Positions 29,703 through 31,013 of a stretch of 31,013 nt of DNA are shown here, in pieces. A model generated the notes under the pieces. That model was given only the letters and a program-made list of their open reading frames with translations. It did no database searches and was not told the origin of the DNA. Every line of letters begins with the position of its first letter. Within the stretch, counting starts at the first letter, position 1. The position numbers and the translations under genes are program-made. Origin of the DNA: a virus; the IMG/VR virus record IMGVR_UViG_3300010401_000067, positions 1-31,013 of that record; one strand, given 5' to 3'.

Positions 29703-31013
29703 ATGACAAATAACCCATTATCAGGAGCAGTACAATTCGTATTTCCTGCCATTCAGAACGCAGACGGAAGCACCACAACGCTTAAAATCAATAAGGGCGC
29801 TGGTTTGGGCTATCTTCCACTTTCAGGCTCTCTAAGCGGCTCTGTAACGCATTCTCAGATAGTTTATCTTAATACTCCACATGATGTTGTGGAGATAAGT
29901 GGTTATACCCTGCAACAAGTTGATGTCGATGGTGATTTAACGGTGCCACAAATTGGGTTTAAGTTGAATGACTTTTTCTCAGTCAATGGAGTCGTAGCTG
30001 GTGCAAACGGATTGCCAACTGGTGGTTCGGTCTTACGTTACAATTTTCAGAATGGGTCGGAAAATACGTCTTTGCTGGATACTATTTTCAATAATGAGTT
30101 TCCAATAAATCCATCTCAATCGGCAAATCCGATTTATGAAGTATATTTTTCAAGAAATTCGGTACAAGCTGGAAATGAAGTATGGTTTTTTGGCAACATA
30201 GATGTTAACAACATTCCAAAAGAACATAAAATAGTTAAATCAAACAACACAGCATCCAGCATCTTTCAAACAGAATGGCAATTTACTGCAATCAGTTGGG
30301 TAAATCAATTCAATGTTCTGAAAGTTTCTGACTTCATTACAAGAGTTTCCGGTTGGAATGGTATTAGTGGTAGCGGTGCAACTTTTCATGTTGATACTAA
30401 TTCAACAGATACAATCAATCGTCAGGTTTACATTGGACAATCCAATTGGATTGCACCTCCTGAAAAAACAGCTATTAATGCTTATGCCGGAACGCTTCTC
30501 AATGTTCCAGATAGTGGAGGAACATTTGGTGAAGGTGCGTTTGGTTTATATGGTGTAAATTCTATTGATAGAGATGTTAACGGCGGTTATCTAACTGCAG
30601 CAGAATACAATTTTCCAATCAATCCAATTTATCCTCCAATAGCATTGAGTTATGCTTGGGGTGACGGTGGATTTGGTGCCTCTTCTTCTGCATTGTATCC
30701 AAACATTGTTGCAGTAATGTCCGTTGAAAACATTGCAAAATATACAGCGGCTACAATTCCCGGATGTTATCCGCAAAATGTCAACATCGACAAGACGATG
30801 ATGTTTGATTTGTACGCTCAACAATATGATGCGTCTACATCAGGTTTTGCTTTGAGTAAAATTGCAACCGATTGGTCGGATTTTCATGTTGTTCAAAATT
30901 TTCTTTTCGGTTTCAGTATTCCACATGATACTAGTTTGTCAGGAAATGCCGTTCCTCAACTCAGTGCATATCCTAACACATTACCTTATGGAGACCCATT
31001 AACAACACCATTA
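29703..31013 (+). CDS. Tail/baseplate protein, 3' end off window
   Basis: The ATG at 29703 opens 437 codons that run off the right edge without a stop. It begins MTNNPLSGAVQFVFPAIQ and is beta-rich, with many aromatic residues (NPIYEVYFSRNSVQAG, NEVWFFGNIDV, EHKIVKSNN, PPIALSYAWGDGGFG, DKTMMFDLYAQQYD). Being the first gene after the tape measure, it should be a distal tail or baseplate protein. Residues 216-225 read SGWNGISGSG, close to the repeat unit of the fibre at 21871. It may be the 5' part of the gene that opens the window at base 3, if the genome is circular and a base or more is missing at the junction. Confidence 0.75.
   Translation, partial: MTNNPLSGAVQFVFPAIQNADGSTTTLKINKGAGLGYLPLSGSLSGSVTHSQIVYLNTPHDVVEISGYTLQQVDVDGDLTVPQIGFKLNDFFSVNGVVAGANGLPTGGSVLRYNFQNGSENTSLLDTIFNNEFPINPSQSANPIYEVYFSRNSVQAGNEVWFFGNIDVNNIPKEHKIVKSNNTASSIFQTEWQFTAISWVNQFNVLKVSDFITRVSGWNGISGSGATFHVDTNSTDTINRQVYIGQSNWIAPPEKTAINAYAGTLLNVPDSGGTFGEGAFGLYGVNSIDRDVNGGYLTAAEYNFPINPIYPPIALSYAWGDGGFGASSSALYPNIVAVMSVENIAKYTAATIPGCYPQNVNIDKTMMFDLYAQQYDASTSGFALSKIATDWSDFHVVQNFLFGFSIPHDTSLSGNAVPQLSAYPNTLPYGDPLTTPL

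Noticed and set aside
1-31013. Prophage or integration functions
   Set aside because: No integrase, excisionase, repressor of known type or attachment-site repeat was recognised.

Overview
The window reads as most, perhaps all, of an AT-rich tailed-phage genome with a long non-contractile tail (siphovirus-like). It has a complete HK97-type head module: small-terminase candidate, large terminase, portal, S78 prohead protease with a scaffold-like tail, and HK97-fold major capsid protein. It also has a tail-tube candidate, a 975-residue tape measure and several fibre or adhesin genes. No integrase or lysogeny repressor was recognised. A Bacteroidota host is an inference. Most genes lack a Shine-Dalgarno sequence and start behind A/T-rich tracts, and one divergent promoter carries a TAnnTTTG element. 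The window edges cut the genes at both ends.

Layout. (1) 3-3689: 3' part of a large fibre with YadA-like beta-roll repeats. (2) 3738-6035, minus strand: a DUF5672 glycosyltransferase, a methyltransferase-like protein, a Cys-rich protein, a tRNA-Ala-like gene, a 46-residue ORF and an unknown gene. A 31-bp operator-like inverted repeat separates this block from the plus-strand genes. (3) 6107-8691, plus strand: a zinc-binding small protein, a divergent polymerase-like protein (the only replication candidate), and a tandem helix-turn-helix protein. (4) 8725-9285, minus strand: a secreted lysozyme-like endolysin. (5) 9286-9661: a non-coding leader with a sigma70-like promoter, short repeats and a hairpin. 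(6) 9662-18980: head-tail joining, packaging and head genes, interrupted by an antisense HNH endonuclease. (7) 19094-29227: tail genes, with an unusual fibre cassette (Trp/Gly/Ser-repeat fibre, LamG-like protein and others) between the tube candidate and the tape measure. (8) 29224-29604, minus strand: a lipoprotein. (9) 29703 to the right edge: a tail or baseplate protein that runs off the window.

How the genes fit together. The packaging, head and tail genes run rightward in short overlapping operons separated by intrinsic terminators. The leftward block next to the beta-roll fibre looks like an accessory sugar-modification cassette. The lysis functions are scattered: the endolysin is alone on the minus strand and two possible holins sit in the structural operons. 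The strongest candidates for something undescribed are the polymerase-like protein at 6594-8123, the glycosyltransferase/methyltransferase/zinc/tRNA cassette, and the Trp-patterned repeat fibre. All functional calls come from reading motifs by eye. No database search was run.
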